From: Cordilura impudica
Lineage: Eukaryota > Arthropoda > Insecta > Diptera > Scathophagidae
DNA: 64,000 bases
Assembly: GCA_963682025.1 (NCBI GenBank)
Contig: OY821522.1
Coordinates: 28,942,959 to 29,006,958, forward strand
Direction of reading: 5' to 3'
Shown: one piece after another, positions 1 to 10,351 of the stretch
How the letters are laid out: the number at the start of each line of letters is the position of its first letter
Numbering within the stretch: position 1 is the first letter of the stretch
Program-made: the position numbers and the translations under genes
Notes under the pieces: model-generated
Told to the model about the DNA's origin: nothing
What the model saw: the letters and a program-made list of their open reading frames with translations, nothing else
Databases searched by the model: none

Positions 1-267
1 TCTTCCTTCGACCAAGACACATACCCCCAGTTCGTTGGCAGATAACACAATACACTCTGCGTCGGGATCGATGACAATTACAGCGGCCTTGACCCTAGAA
101 CAAGGAAATACCCTCATAAATGAGGGTAAACCCCTTACACAACCATCGGTTGAGTAAGGTTCCTGATCCAGGGCAAACCCGCTCTTCATGGCAACCATCC
201 TTTCGCCCAATTCACACATACTGGCATAAGAGCCCTGGCAATTATATTGAATAATTGTCAGAGACAT
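1..267 (-). CDS. Non-LTR retrotransposon ORF2, N-terminus of AP endonuclease (partial)
   Basis: The frame starts with ATG at 267-265, one base after the ORF1 stop, and stays open for 89 codons to the window edge. The protein begins MSLTIIQYNCQGSYASM, the usual start of R1-clade ORF2 (strand beginning with IxQxNCQ before the endonuclease core). The AP-like endonuclease nicks the target for target-primed reverse transcription. The reverse transcriptase would lie off the left edge. The TAA-G-ATG spacing suggests coupled or re-initiated translation of ORF2. The family call is from memory of the clade; the exact family is unknown. Confidence 0.75.
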   Translation of the reverse strand, partial: MSLTIIQYNCQGSYASMCELGERMVAMKSGFALDQEPYSTDGCVRGLPSFMRVFPCSRVKAAVIVIDPDAECIVLSANELGVCVLVEGR

Positions 268-268
268 C

Positions 269-1177
269 TTAATGCCTTGCCCTAGCCCTCGCGACTAACA
301 CGATGTACGTGGGACAGTCGTCGGTCATCATAAGATGATTCGACGGCAGGCCCTTGAACGCACAGTTCCTACAGTGCGGCAGATTTTCGCAACGATGTAC
401 GACGTGACCGGTCTGTCCGCACCGACGACAGACTTCACCTTTGCTACGGCAATACCTAACCATATGGTCAAACCCAAGACAACGATAGCAGCTAGGAATA
501 AGCTCATGGCGTCTCACGCGGAACCTAAACCACTTAACGTAGCAGCCTCCGGCACTCAGAAGGGATTCCATGGCATTGCCATCACCCTCCAGAGTAACGT
601 CGACAGCTCCGCCAGCGCGCACGCTCCACGGTCGACTCACGAGCCGTACCCCCTTCTTAAAGGCTTCTAAGGTCATTCGTTCCTTTAGATTCAGCTCGTA
701 GAGAGCACCCATGAATTCGTCAGGGGTGATCTCGGAGTGAAACCTCTGGACGACCACCCTAGTACCCTCTCTATCGTTGACCGTCACTTCCAGTCCATGT
801 TCGGAAAATTTAGGATTCCGGACGATCCTCTCCCGCTCCGCGACTGAGGGGGTGCGAATGACCGCCCCACCGCTACGAACCGCCTTAACCGCGTGAACTC
901 TGACCCCGAGCGTGGGACCTACTTCGTTCACAACCTTTTTTACAATTTCTTCAGACTTAGCCGCCGTCTTGCTTCGCACAACCACCGACCAAGGCTCGAC
1001 TGGTTTCGGTGCCGGGGCAACTACTGGCGCTTTCTGGCACACAGGCTGAACAGGCGAGGATTTATCCAGCCGGGATACTCGTACACTTGGCGTAGCGCCC
1101 CCAGCATCTAGGGCGTCCAAACGACCCCTCAGACGTTCGTTGTCCCCTACCAACGTCATCAACAGTTCTAGCCGACC
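269..1177 (-). CDS. Non-LTR retrotransposon ORF1 (Gag-like, three zinc knuckles), N-terminally truncated
   Basis: Nucleic-acid binding Gag-like ORF1. The C-terminal third has CX2CX4HX4C knuckles: CYRCLGFDHMVRYC, then CRRCGQTGHVVHRC, then a longer third knuckle beginning CRNC and ending at DDC. This trio is typical of R1-clade ORF1 proteins. The middle region has the RRM-like fold expected of the family. The frame is open upstream of the first Met (about 1153) to the junction at 1177/1178 without a start, so the N-terminus was lost by 5' truncation, the usual outcome of target-primed reverse transcription. Codon use is much more GC-rich than the flanks, which marks a recent arrival. Confidence 0.8.
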   Translation of the reverse strand, partial: GRLELLMTLVGDNERLRGRLDALDAGGATPSVRVSRLDKSSPVQPVCQKAPVVAPAPKPVEPWSVVVRSKTAAKSEEIVKKVVNEVGPTLGVRVHAVKAVRSGGAVIRTPSVAERERIVRNPKFSEHGLEVTVNDREGTRVVVQRFHSEITPDEFMGALYELNLKERMTLEAFKKGVRLVSRPWSVRAGGAVDVTLEGDGNAMESLLSAGGCYVKWFRFRVRRHELIPSCYRCLGFDHMVRYCRSKGEVCRRCGQTGHVVHRCENLPHCRNCAFKGLPSNHLMMTDDCPTYIVLVARARARH

Positions 1178-1599
1178 CTTGAAAAAATTTGTATACTTCT
1201 CTCTCTTATTTTATTTTAAGTAGAGTTACCGAGTTTATTATACAGGCACATGTTTGAGGGAAAATGTTTACATTTATTATTATTAGTATTATTTTAATAA
1301 TAGTTAATAGTATTTATGCTCTATAATTAACAAACTTGCGTTTTTGTATGCGCATTTCAAAAAATAAATCATTATAATAGATTTAACAAGTAAAAACTTT
1401 AATTACAATTTTACAGAATCCAGTAAATTTGCATTAAATTTATAACAGGGTAACATTAATCATCGTTAGTGTCTGCCACTACTCGCACGAAAAATTTGGT
1501 GCCATTAGTGTGACCACTGCGGGAAATGTGTGTGTATTAGTAAAAAAATTTGAGTGTATTGAGTTTTTCGAACTTGCAGTGTGATGTGAGATGGCTGGG
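1178..1599 (+). mobile_element. Right part of a Tourist-like MITE (same family as 54568-55142)
   Basis: This stretch is nearly identical to 54,720-55,142. It ends with the same inverted-repeat terminus (CAGTGTGATGTGAGATGG then GGG) followed by TAA. The left portion is missing because the R1-like element occupies it. It has no coding capacity; the small ORF inside is not conserved as protein. Confidence 0.75.
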
Positions 1600-3548
1600 T
1601 AAGAGAAATATCGCTTTGTTCGAAAGTAGCTACTCCATCTAGCGCTGTCTTCAATTTTTTTTTCCAATATTTCTCTTACATTACAAAAATTTTTATTTTT
1701 CTTTCATTAGAAAAATATATACATGATCTTAAACCGAACAATAAATAACTAATTATTCCAATACAATGCATTTGTGTAATCTGTTAAGATTTCACATGCC
1801 ATTACAGTTCCATCTAGAGGATATTGGCAAAAAAAGAGCTGTTCACATTACAAGACTTGTAATTGATATGGCTATGTTAATGTAGAGAAAGCTAAAAATT
1901 GGAAAACTCAGCTTGTTCGTACAAACTCTCGTATATAAAAAGAAAAAATATTTCTCATGTTCTTTTCTTTCATATGTTGATTTAAATAGTTGATTAAGCG
2001 CACGAGTTGAAGTAATAGGCACCCTACAAGAAATAAATGACTGAAACTAACACATTAACAATTTTTGTACTAACACATTTGCAGTTTTTTTCTATTTAAA
2101 AACATATGACTGTCATTGTTGCTGTTGTTAAGGTTTAGGAAAGGTAAGTAATTAATTAAATTAAAATTAAATTAAAAAGTTCAAGTTAATTTTTGTTGTT
2201 TCTTTAGAATTCTTCAAAATATGTCAGTGGATTCGTTAGTGCCATTCTCAATTGTGGTGGCACGTCCCTCCATTATACCCTTCCACAATATATTTTTTGC
2301 TCGCTTGTGGCCTATTCCTGTTGGATCGTTAACTTAAGATATTGCTGTAGAATCTTCACAAACTTTCAATCTAGAACTTTTATACCTCTTAGGAATCGCA
2401 TAAATATATTGTTAATAATGCGCAATCACCAAATGAACTTATTAAGGTAATGTACTGACATTTTATAAAAAATTCTAGCTAGAAACAAAGTAAATCTTCC
2501 TTGCAGAATTTTACATTAATCCTTATATCTATCTTTCAGTCTGTTGCCATAACATGGATATGTTTTTTTTAATATTTGGCTCGAATGCTTTAATTTATGC
2601 CATTCTGGAATATAGTGTGGAATATAATGTTGATAATATGAAGAATATTAAGGAATGTGCAGTATCCGTAAATTCGTCCATAATGAAATTAGTTTTCAAA
2701 AGAATAAAGATCTCAAAATATTGAACAAATTGATTTATGGAGGTATTATCACAATATCTCACACACCGTTCTGTACAAACAATTTTCCAAATGGAGTATA
2801 TCAGTTTTGGCCGAAATTGTTAATTCACAACACACAAAAGGTGAGCTTTAATATAAATTGTTGCTATATATGTGTTATAATATATTGTTTTCTTTAAGAA
2901 CCTACTGATTGCACTAAGGCCCATTACCGGAAATTTCTATTGAGTTTAGTCAATTTATTCAGTGCTAAGTTAGAACCGCTTTGAGGGATGTTTCGAGTGA
3001 AAAGTCAGCAAACATTGTCTCAAAGTTATCGACACGTTTCGGAATTGGTGATATTGTTGTGTTTTTAATATTAATGTTTATATCTATTTTTGTATTTTTG
3101 ATTTTTAATGCAATAAGTAAATATAAATAAAAAATAATAAGTCGTGTTTCATTATAATCAAGCGTGACCGGTCAATGATGATGTATATAGCCATCAAGTA
3201 TGACCGGTCAGCGATGATGGATATATCTATCATCGTTGACTACTAAACAGCGGTAGAGTGAGCAGTTCAGATATATATTATATGGTTTACATACTTTCAT
3301 AGGTTAGAGTAAGATGCAAAATCACATGCACACAAAAGTTTCGGTCAGTTTTGGCATATTTGCCTTAATAAAATGATAGAAACTTTGTTCTACGCGATGA
3401 CCGACACTTCAGTCAGTAGTGACGGTCATATCATCGGTCAAATGACCGTCACTGTTCTTGTAGGGCAGAAGGATGGTGAAGATGAACAAGTCGCTTTGTT
3501 CGAAAGTGGCTACTCCATCTAGCGTTTCTATGCTTTTTTTGTTTGTTT
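1600..3548. other. Non-coding, AT-rich; short dispersed repeats only
   Basis: No gene is recognised. A segment at about 2036-2125 (TTTGCAGTTTTTTTCTATTT then ACATATGACTGTCATTGTTG) recurs inverted at 57,110-57,190 and direct at 59,430-59,490, so it is a dispersed repeat. A 34-bp segment at 1611-1644 recurs at 3491-3524. Around 3160-3250 the words GACCGGTCA and GATGATG recur. Around 3415-3456 there is a hairpin with a 12-bp perfect stem (AGTGACGGTCAT/ATGACCGTCACT). Confidence 0.6.
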
Positions 3549-3720
3549 TAAATTTTCTTAAAAATTCTGAAAATTTACCTTTTCCTTTGTAAATTTTCTT
3601 AAAAATTTGCGTATCCTTAGTAAATTTTCTAAAAATTCTGAAAATTTACCTTTTCCTTAGTAAATTTTCTTAAAAATTCTGAAAATTTACCTTTTCCTTA
3701 GTAAATTTTGAAAGTTTCTT
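3549..3720. repeat. Minisatellite, about four units of about 46 bp
   Basis: The unit contains CTTAAAAATTCTGAAAATTT followed by ACCTTTTCCTTAGTAAATTT. Three or four slightly diverged copies stand in tandem, with internal deletions. Confidence 0.8.
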
Positions 3721-4975
3721 CTTTAAAAAAGAAACTTTTTTTCATATTAACTATAAACGAGTTAATTATTTCAAGATTTTAAGAAACTTTAAGTAATTTT
3801 GGTAAGTTTTTTAACGCTTTCGATGTAAGAAGAACTATAAAATTGTTTTTTATAGAAAAATCTTCATATTATTTGTAAATTTTTTTAATAATTTATCATG
3901 CTTTGATGAATTTAAGATATTTGTTTTGTAAAAAAACTTTCAGATTAGAAACAGTAAGCATTTGCAATATTTTTCTTATTGATTGCGATCAATTGTTTTA
4001 ATATTTATTATAAATAAAGGAATCAGTATCCATATAATTTATTTTAACGTTGGTTGGATATTTAGGTTTCATGTAATCATAATGAAAATCAAACACTTTA
4101 AATTTTTGATTTCTCTAAAACAAAAAACAATTTAAATAGGTTTATTATACTTAATTCGCACTCCACACATTTCAATTGTAATCATTTCATCATGAATTTT
4201 TTGAATATTGATGAAATTTATATGAAGAACTTTAACTTAAACTATTACAAAATGTATAATAAAAATGAAAATAAAAGAATTTTTCATAATTGTGTTCTTT
4301 GTTTGCAATTCAGTTCATTAAATTATTATAGAAATATATTTAAATTTTAGTATATTTAATTGATTTTGTATTTTGTAGCAAAATTTTACAATCTGGATAG
4401 AAAAATGTTGATAGAATTGTTTAAGATTTCTGTAGTATATCACATAGTTTATTTTATCATTCAAGTCTGTTATTAATTTGATATGCTTTAAAATTTTTTT
4501 TTTATTTTCTACACAAATATATATTGTAAATCTACTTTCAATTTATAGCCTACTGGTGATAGAGTAAGTTTTCGATATTTTATTAAATTATTAGAGAAAT
4601 ATGTTCAAATTTTAGAATTTTAATTAATTTTGTAGATATTTTTATTCAAAAAGGAGGAATTCTATAAATGATTATTTCTTCAGTTTTAAATAGTGTTATT
4701 GGAAAAATTTTAGAAAATGATTATTAAATTATCTAAACTAATTGTTCTAGATCAAAATACATTTAATAAATTCTAAAAATTAAAAATTAATTTTTAAATT
4801 CAATTATACCAATTAAAAACCTAAAATTAAAAATTGAAAATCAAAAACTAAAATTAGAAAACTAAAAATTAAAAATTGATAATCAAAAACTAAAATTAAA
4901 GAAAAAAAAATTTAAAAATTGAAATTCAATAACTAAAATTAAAAAACTAAAAATTCAAAATTGAAAATCAGTAGA
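3721..4975. other. AT-rich non-coding stretch
   Basis: No coding region or known element is recognised. From about 4780 to 4970 the sequence decays into simple repeats of AAAATTGAAAATCAAAAACT type. Confidence 0.5.
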
Positions 4976-5235
4976 TAAGATATAGGAGAACCAGGAATTT
5001 TTCATTTTCGCCCCCGTTAAATGGCGTTGTTTGGTTGAGTTTGGTTGAGGTCTAGACTAAATAACTTGGGGGGCAAGACCCACAAGGGGCTTGGCCGAAA
5101 AATTTTTTAGTAGATAAGATATAGGAGAACCAGGAATTTTTCATTTTTCCCCCCGTTAGATGGCGCTGTTTGGTTAAGGTCTATAGGAGAACCAGGTTTA
5201 TAGGAGAACCAGGAATTTTTCATTTTTGCCCCCTT
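4976..5235. repeat. Three direct repeats around AGGAGAACCAGGAATTTTTC
   Basis: The block GTAGATAAGATATAGGAGAA, with the following CCAGGAATTTTTCATTTT, CCCCC and a GATGGCGC/AATGGCGT end, occurs at about 4980, 5110 and 5178-5235 with small changes. The third copy is preceded by a short partial one. Function unknown. Confidence 0.7.
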
Positions 5236-5247
5236 TAGATGGCGCAA

Positions 5248-5702
5248 AGTTGAATAACTTTTTACTATGTTATGTGTAGTGAAGACAGATTAAATTATTT
5301 CTAATCAACTGAAAAATACTTTCTAAAATCTCTGTGCGCCTGATACATAAAATGCATACATATAAAAATTTACCACACAATGACCAAAACACTTGAATCA
5401 AAACTTAAAACTTGAAACAAATCGACAGTTTGTAAACAATAAAACAAATAGAAACATAAATGTGGTCACTTATCAGTACACATGTTTGAAAATTTTTATA
5501 TAACAAAAATCTAGATAAACATTAGTGTTTTAACATGATCATAAAATCCTTATAAAAAGGCATAGTTTTGGAAAGTGATAAGCCTGATTAAAATTCAAAT
5601 AAATAACAACACTTTTTAAAAAATACATTACTTATTGGAAATTTGGTACCTTTTTACTATGTTATGTGTAGTGAAGACAGATTAAATTATTGTTTATCAT
5701 AA
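5248..5702. repeat. 42-bp direct repeat pair flanking about 360 bp
   Basis: A perfect 42-bp word beginning CTTTTTACTATGTTATGTGT lies at about 5249-5290 and again at about 5649-5690. The sequence between is AT-rich and non-coding. This may be a duplication near the Polinton end or the ends of an unrecognised insert. Confidence 0.6.
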
Positions 5703-5827
5703 CTACGGATAGATTAACCAAAATAATATTAGGGAAAAATAGTTTCATTTCGTTCAGTAGTCAACTACACGGGAAACAATTAAATACAAATTTTGATCGA
5801 AATATAAAAATAAAAAAAAAATTATAA

Positions 5828-6300
5828 ATGGCAAACATAGATTTTTTTAAGTTCTTACTCTGCACCATTTTCTATGAGGATGAATCAGAATTGCTCAAAC
5901 ACATGGAAAATAGTTTGGAGTGTAAGGAAAACACTCCCAGCGTAGAATGTGTTTACTGCAATAAATACATACCGGGTATATCCAACTACTTAGTACACAC
6001 AACAAACTGCTTATTGAAAATGAGATAGAGCGAATCTCTGCTCCTGATGTCTGTTCATATGAAAATTCATATGATATGCTGTTCCTTAGCGGAGAATTGA
6101 TTGATGAGATACCCAACAACCAAATGGGTTTCTGGAATACAGAGGATTGGATTCCTGAGACACCTGAAACACCACCAGTACCTCAAATCACATATAATTT
6201 ATGGAACTCACAAGATGACTTATCTGATGACTTATTATTAGTACAAGCCTACCATCAAAATGATTGTTTGATAAACAATATATGTAGAAACTCTATATAA
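5828..6300 (+). pseudogene. Small zinc-finger-like Polinton-associated protein, one frameshift
   Basis: This starts at ATG 5828. The N-terminal part has two C-x(n)-C/H-C groups: a first with C12, H25 and C31, then CVYC with a downstream H and C (HTTNC). The first frame stops at 6026-6028. From about 6017 another frame stays open to 6300, giving an acidic, Pro/Trp-containing tail. One lost A in the AAAA run at 6017-6020 accounts for the break. The Cys/His layout resembles the N-terminal finger of the polymerase fragment at 15,403. I do not know the function. Its place beside Polinton genes is the main reason to count it in. Confidence 0.5.
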
Positions 6301-6477
6301 AAATATTTATAAATTTTAATTTTTTTTTTGTAAATATAAGATTAATAAATATTTATATAAAAAAATATTTTGTTGTTTTTGAATTTATTAAATTTTGGAG
6401 TATAAATTACAGAACTTCTTACGATTGATTTACTAGAATCATTAGTTTGATTGAAGCAGTTCAACACCTAAAAATAA

Positions 6478-6813
6478 ATGGATTTTTTAAACGCATTAAA
6501 CCACTCGAGAAAAAATTTTGGAGAAGGCTTCACAAGAGTGGCTAATTTAAAAATCGGATATCCATATACAATAACTGGATGCAAATTAAAGGATACGCAA
6601 ATTAGTTCTAAAATGACTTTAAATTTGGTAGATGAAGATGGTAATTTCCTATGGATGTTTTTACCTAAACGCCTCAGCGAGCTGTTTCCTATGAAGAACC
6701 CATTCAAAAAACTGACTGACAATAAAATTGAACAAATAATATATCGTGGTAGAGATGAATCCAAATATAATAGAGCTATTCTTGAGTTTGTGAGCCAAAA
6801 AGAAAATAAATAA
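6478..6813 (+). CDS. Small protein of unknown function, possibly OB-fold-like (Polinton-associated)
   Basis: An intact 111-aa frame with an ATG at 6478. The middle shows a beta-rich pattern (LKIGYPYTITGCKLKDTQIS, then TLNLVDEDGNFLWMFLPKRLSEL). It resembles small proteins of insect Mavericks that I remember as having a 'KIGxxYxI...FLPxRLS' layout, consistent with an OB-type nucleic-acid-binding fold. No catalytic residues are apparent. It lies between the zinc-finger-like frame and the protease and is one of the few uninterrupted frames of the element. Family assignment is weak. Confidence 0.45.
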   Translation: MDFLNALNHSRKNFGEGFTRVANLKIGYPYTITGCKLKDTQISSKMTLNLVDEDGNFLWMFLPKRLSELFPMKNPFKKLTDNKIEQIIYRGRDESKYNRAILEFVSQKENK

Positions 6814-6916
6814 AACAAATAAAAGTCAAAATTTAATTTCCATTTTGTTTTATTTAATATGTAAATATATCAATAACTTATCTTTTACAGCGAGAAATAT
6901 TTTTTACATTATTGAA

Positions 6917-7340
6917 CTACTTTTTATCATTAAAATTAAAATCAGTTTTTCTTAATTGACTTAAAAATAGTTTCAAACTTTTTTTTTGCGATTTATATAA
7001 ACTATAAAGTAAACAATAATGACCACAAGTCTTTGAAAAATATCCCTGTAGTTGCTGTTTATTGATTTTAAAGTTGTTGCTGTTATTTTCTAAAAATGTT
7101 AGAAATTCTAAATTTAAGGGCTGTTATCCATAAGAATAAAAAAACTCAGCATTATTATAAACGTCAAAATAAAATGCAATCCAATGCTGCCTGTTTTGTA
7201 TGATGGATCTGTATTGGCAATAAAGATAGCTGGACGCTTAGGTATACGTTTTGGAAGTTTATCTGAAGGAAAAACACCTTGGAAAAACTTTCGGGTAGCT
7301 TTTTTTTTAAAAGCGCTTCTTCAATCTGTATGGTATTCAT
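6917..7340 (-). pseudogene. Polinton adenain-like cysteine protease (PRO), inactivated
   Basis: Maturation protease of the virus-like particle in Polintons and adenoviruses. ATG at 7340. Read in shifting frames, the segment gives an FQGVFPSDKLP block, an AIFIANTD block, a WIAFYFD block, an AEFFYSYG block and a CGHYCLLY block, in the order expected of the family. About 140 aa in all, near the usual length. Breaks: a frameshift in the T run at about 7311-7319; a one-base loss exactly at the codon where the catalytic His precedes WIAFYFD (about 7185); a stop after the YSYG block. The aspartate expected in that block is Tyr. Only the Cys is preserved. Confidence 0.7.
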
Positions 7341-7435
7341 TTTTATAAAGTTATTTTAACGTTTCTATTTTTATCAATTTCAATCATAGAATCATATTCA
7401 CAATAAACAAGACATGTCACTGGTTCCAACAAAGC

Positions 7436-8629
7436 TCATGTGAATTTTCCTTCAATGCGTACATATTCTTGCTTTAAAATCTTTGCACATAAATCGTTAT
7501 TAGAATGATCAGGTGAAAGATCAATCCCCAAAATGAATGAACCATTATCAAATGATTGGTTATTTATATGAATTCCTCTATCGGAGTTCTTAATTCCAAT
7601 AGCATTAAATAACATATTGTATGCTCTCTTACTTATATGGGTTACACCAGAATAATCGAATTCTAATGCTTGTGATGGAATTTGAATACCATTTACTGAC
7701 AAATTTAGTGTTTGTAAATAAAAATGTTTAAACTCAAATGGATCCATTTTTATATTCCCTGAGTATGCAACATTTCCGACCATACAAAATGCCAAAAATG
7801 TTGGTAATTGACCAATTACTACATTATCAATAGATAAGCTATGATTTCCAGGATACATGGTAAACGATTTAATTTCAGTTCAAATTAATGGATATATGGC
7901 TGGTTTTTCCTGCAACATTTTATGGTGAGCTAGTAATATCCCCGGATTAACAGTAATGTGATTCATATATAATTGAGCCTCCAAAATTTTCAATTCAGCA
8001 CCAGTTGAATCGAGATCCATCATATAAAATGATGATTTCTCCAAATTATATACAATACGTAAATCTACATTATTTAAAAGTAATTTAGGTTGACTAAAGA
8101 TATCACCATAAACTCTTCCAATTAACTCAACTTTATTACTTCGTGCAAATAACTTGTTGATTTGTTTTTGTCCTTTTCGAAGTTCATCATCGATATAATA
8201 GTCAGGATACCATCCAGATGAGGTTAGATGAGTTCGACTAGCATCACTTCCATAATTAAGTAATGTTTGTATATAAGTCTTATAGTGATAGTTATTATCG
8301 CTATGGGATACGGGAACATTATTCCGATAGACAGAAACACTTCGAAACAGAGAATGTAAAATATTATTTACAACTCCAATTGAATCGTCCGTAATATCTG
8401 AGTTATCCTTTGCTTTGAGTTGAATTACTAATCTTAGGTATACGCTAGACAAATCACGATATGTATCTCCATTACCGAGACACACAAATTCTATAGAGCT
8501 GGGGTTGTCCAAAGTTGCGATAGGATTGTAGGATACTTCTTCGGTGTTTAAAATACTAGTTTGAATGGGATGTGGTTCAAATAAATCCAATTCACTTTTC
8601 ATACAGTCTATATGTTTTGACATGTTCAT
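7436..8629 (-). pseudogene. Polinton major capsid protein (double jelly-roll), one in-frame stop
   Basis: The predicted capsid shell protein, often annotated 'F54H12.2-like' in animal genomes. The first 249 codons (8629-7883) include a SSIEFVCLGNGDTYRDLSSV block and a GWYPDYYID block, both in the first jelly-roll. An in-frame TGA at 7882-7880 follows AIYPLI. The same frame then runs on to 7436 and carries VVIGQLPTF and IQIPSQALEFDYS blocks of the second jelly-roll. There is no frameshift, so one substitution (CGA to TGA is the simplest) breaks an otherwise full-length gene of about 397 codons. The start ATG overlaps the stop of the gene upstream (ATGA). Confidence 0.8.
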
Positions 8630-9812
8630 TTTGAAAATATGTCTTTAATATTTATATTGGTGTTTTTCTTCCTTTTCTTCCTTATGCGTTTCACTTCAGA
8701 ATGTTTGAGAGACTGACGATTTCTTTTTTTGATCATAAGTTTTATCGACCTTTTTTTGGTAAATATTTGTTAAGACCAGTGTTAATGATGACCATCAATT
8801 ATCGATTCGTCGCCGTTCGCAGCAATTGGGCATCTGTTACTCAACAACGTGGAAAAGAGATGAGATGATATCCAACTTTTTTTGCCCAAAATGCAAGAGC
8901 TTGACTTGCATGACATGTGGATTCAACAAGACGGTGCCACATGCCACATGAGAGGCTAGTTCGGTGAACATTTTATTTCACGTTCGGGACCGGTCAATTG
9001 GCCGCCTAGATCGTGCGATTTAACGCCTTTAGACTATTTTTTGTGGGGCTATGTTAAAGCTTATGTCTTTACAGACAATCCCGCTTCAATTGACGCATTG
9101 GAAGACAACATTGAAGCATTTATTCGTGAGATACCGGCCGAAATGTTGGAAAGAGTATGCCAAAATTGGACTAAGCGGATGGACCATTTGAGGCGCAGTC
9201 ACGGTCAACATTTGCATAAATAATCTTCAAACATTAAATTGTATGCACCGTACTATCGATTCAAATAAAGATTTCATGCATTTTTCTGAATTTTATGTGT
9301 TTTTTGGAAAACTTTCCTATAGCTCTTAAAAAATAGCTCTCAAAATTGTAACAGTTTTAGAAATTGCGCCCTGGGTATTTTTGTGTGTTTTTGTAGAGTG
9401 TTCCATTGTATCATTATATTATTTATTGCCAAATGTATTGGTACGTTGGCGTTTTTTAATTTCGGCGTTTTATACGTCTTTTGCCTGAACCTCGTTGGAA
9501 CTTGGAAGATATTATTTTGATTGCTTTCTCCGATAAGTTATTTAACGCAATTTTTCCTTGTTCATTCAAAATATTTCGTAAAGGCTTGTGACCGAAATCA
9601 TTTAATATAGCTTTACTGGTATCAATTGCTTGATTTTTAATTGTATTTACTCCAGAAAAAATTAAAGGTTTTAATGTTGTAAATAGTGATGAAAAAAATT
9701 AACCGATTCCGCAACCATGCTGCAAAACTCGTGGAGTCACATATAATGTTCCGATATAACTTATTCCACCGCCCTGCTGCCTTAAGTAGTATGCGTTATA
9801 TACTTGATCCAT
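8626..9812 (-). pseudogene. Polinton small basic structural-type protein, split by a mariner relic
   Basis: ATG at 9812. The first part has a Gly-rich GGGISYIGTLYVTPR block and an LQHGCGIG block, which I associate with the short capsid-associated protein between the two capsid genes in Mavericks. A frameshift near 9700 precedes a helical middle part, and a stop lies at 9456-9458. A second basic segment (8756-8626) ending NINIKDIFSK stops inside the major capsid start codon. It reads as the original C-terminus, separated by the mariner remnant. The reunion of the two parts is an inference. The biochemical role is unknown. Confidence 0.5.
8780..9223 (+). pseudogene. Mariner/Tc1-type (IS630 superfamily) transposase relic with internal deletion
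   Basis: DDE transposase remains. An N-terminal piece (QLSIRRRSQQLGICYSTTWK) from the helix-turn-helix region is joined directly to the C-terminal half. There IQQDGATCH (second catalytic Asp) and SGPVNWPPRSCDLTPLDYFL (third catalytic Asp region) are readable. The tail ends with a stop at 9221. The middle, including the first Asp, is missing, and a stop plus a short deletion follow TCH. It is non-functional. It sits between two parts of a Polinton gene, so it inserted there. Terminal repeats were not located with confidence. Confidence 0.75.
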
Positions 9813-9858
9813 CACGATGATTTGTCAATCTGACAACCTTTTGCAAAACTCTTTACAT

Positions 9859-10299
9859 TTATAGTGTTTTAATATTTTTAAAGTGTAATGTTATAAAATT
9901 CGGTGTTGCTGAGGATTCGAAATTGTATTGAGCTCCATCTAAATTAGTTATGAGTATTGAAATATCGTTAATTATTGATATTTCTAAAGGATAGTATTCC
10001 ACATTATGAAAATCATAGCAAATGCTATGTCCCTTATATGGTAATACTCGAAGACATCTTATATTTTTGTTTCCAATACATCTCGGTTTTATAATATCAC
10101 TATAGATAAATAAAATTGTTGGTTCCTCGGCGGATCCATCATTTAAATACAATTCAGTTACTCCAACTTCCCAATCCTCTTTTGAAGTTATTGTAGGTAA
10201 ATTAACCAAATTCGTAAATGCGGAAAGAACATTATCTTCATAAACCATTAAAGAGTTATTACTTAATAATGTTACATAAAAATTATTTGGTATGTTCAT
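9859..10299 (-). CDS. Polinton minor capsid (penton) protein, intact frame
   Basis: A 146-aa uninterrupted frame from ATG 10299. NFYVTLLSNNSLMVY at the start, then LPTITSKEDWEVGVTELYL, match the N-terminal strands of the single-jelly-roll minor capsid protein predicted to form the vertex capsomers in Polintons. Length is close to that family. It lies upstream of the capsid-associated protein and the major capsid gene, the usual morphogenesis cluster. It is the best-preserved Polinton capsid gene here; no broken codon was seen. Confidence 0.7.
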   Translation of the reverse strand: MNIPNNFYVTLLSNNSLMVYEDNVLSAFTNLVNLPTITSKEDWEVGVTELYLNDGSAEEPTILFIYSDIIKPRCIGNKNIRCLRVLPYKGHSICYDFHNVEYYPLEISIINDISILITNLDGAQYNFESSATPNFITLHFKNIKTL

Positions 10300-10351
10300 G
10301 ATTAAAAGAATCTAATATGATTATTTGTTTAATCTTTTATTAAAATTTTCT

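Larger units (their letters stand above)
1..1177 (-). mobile_element. R1/Waldo-like non-LTR retrotransposon, 5'-truncated; 3' part off window
   Basis: This contains ORF1 and the start of ORF2 in the order expected for the R1 clade, both open in the part visible. The 5' end is placed at 1177/1178 because the sequence to the right, from CTTGAAAAAATTTG onward, recurs without this element at 54,720. The insert is GC-rich against an AT-rich background. Confidence 0.75.

Noticed and set aside
269..1111. Plus-strand frames at 335-670 and 893-1111
   Set aside because: They are shadows of the GC-rich R1-like ORF1 on the opposite strand.
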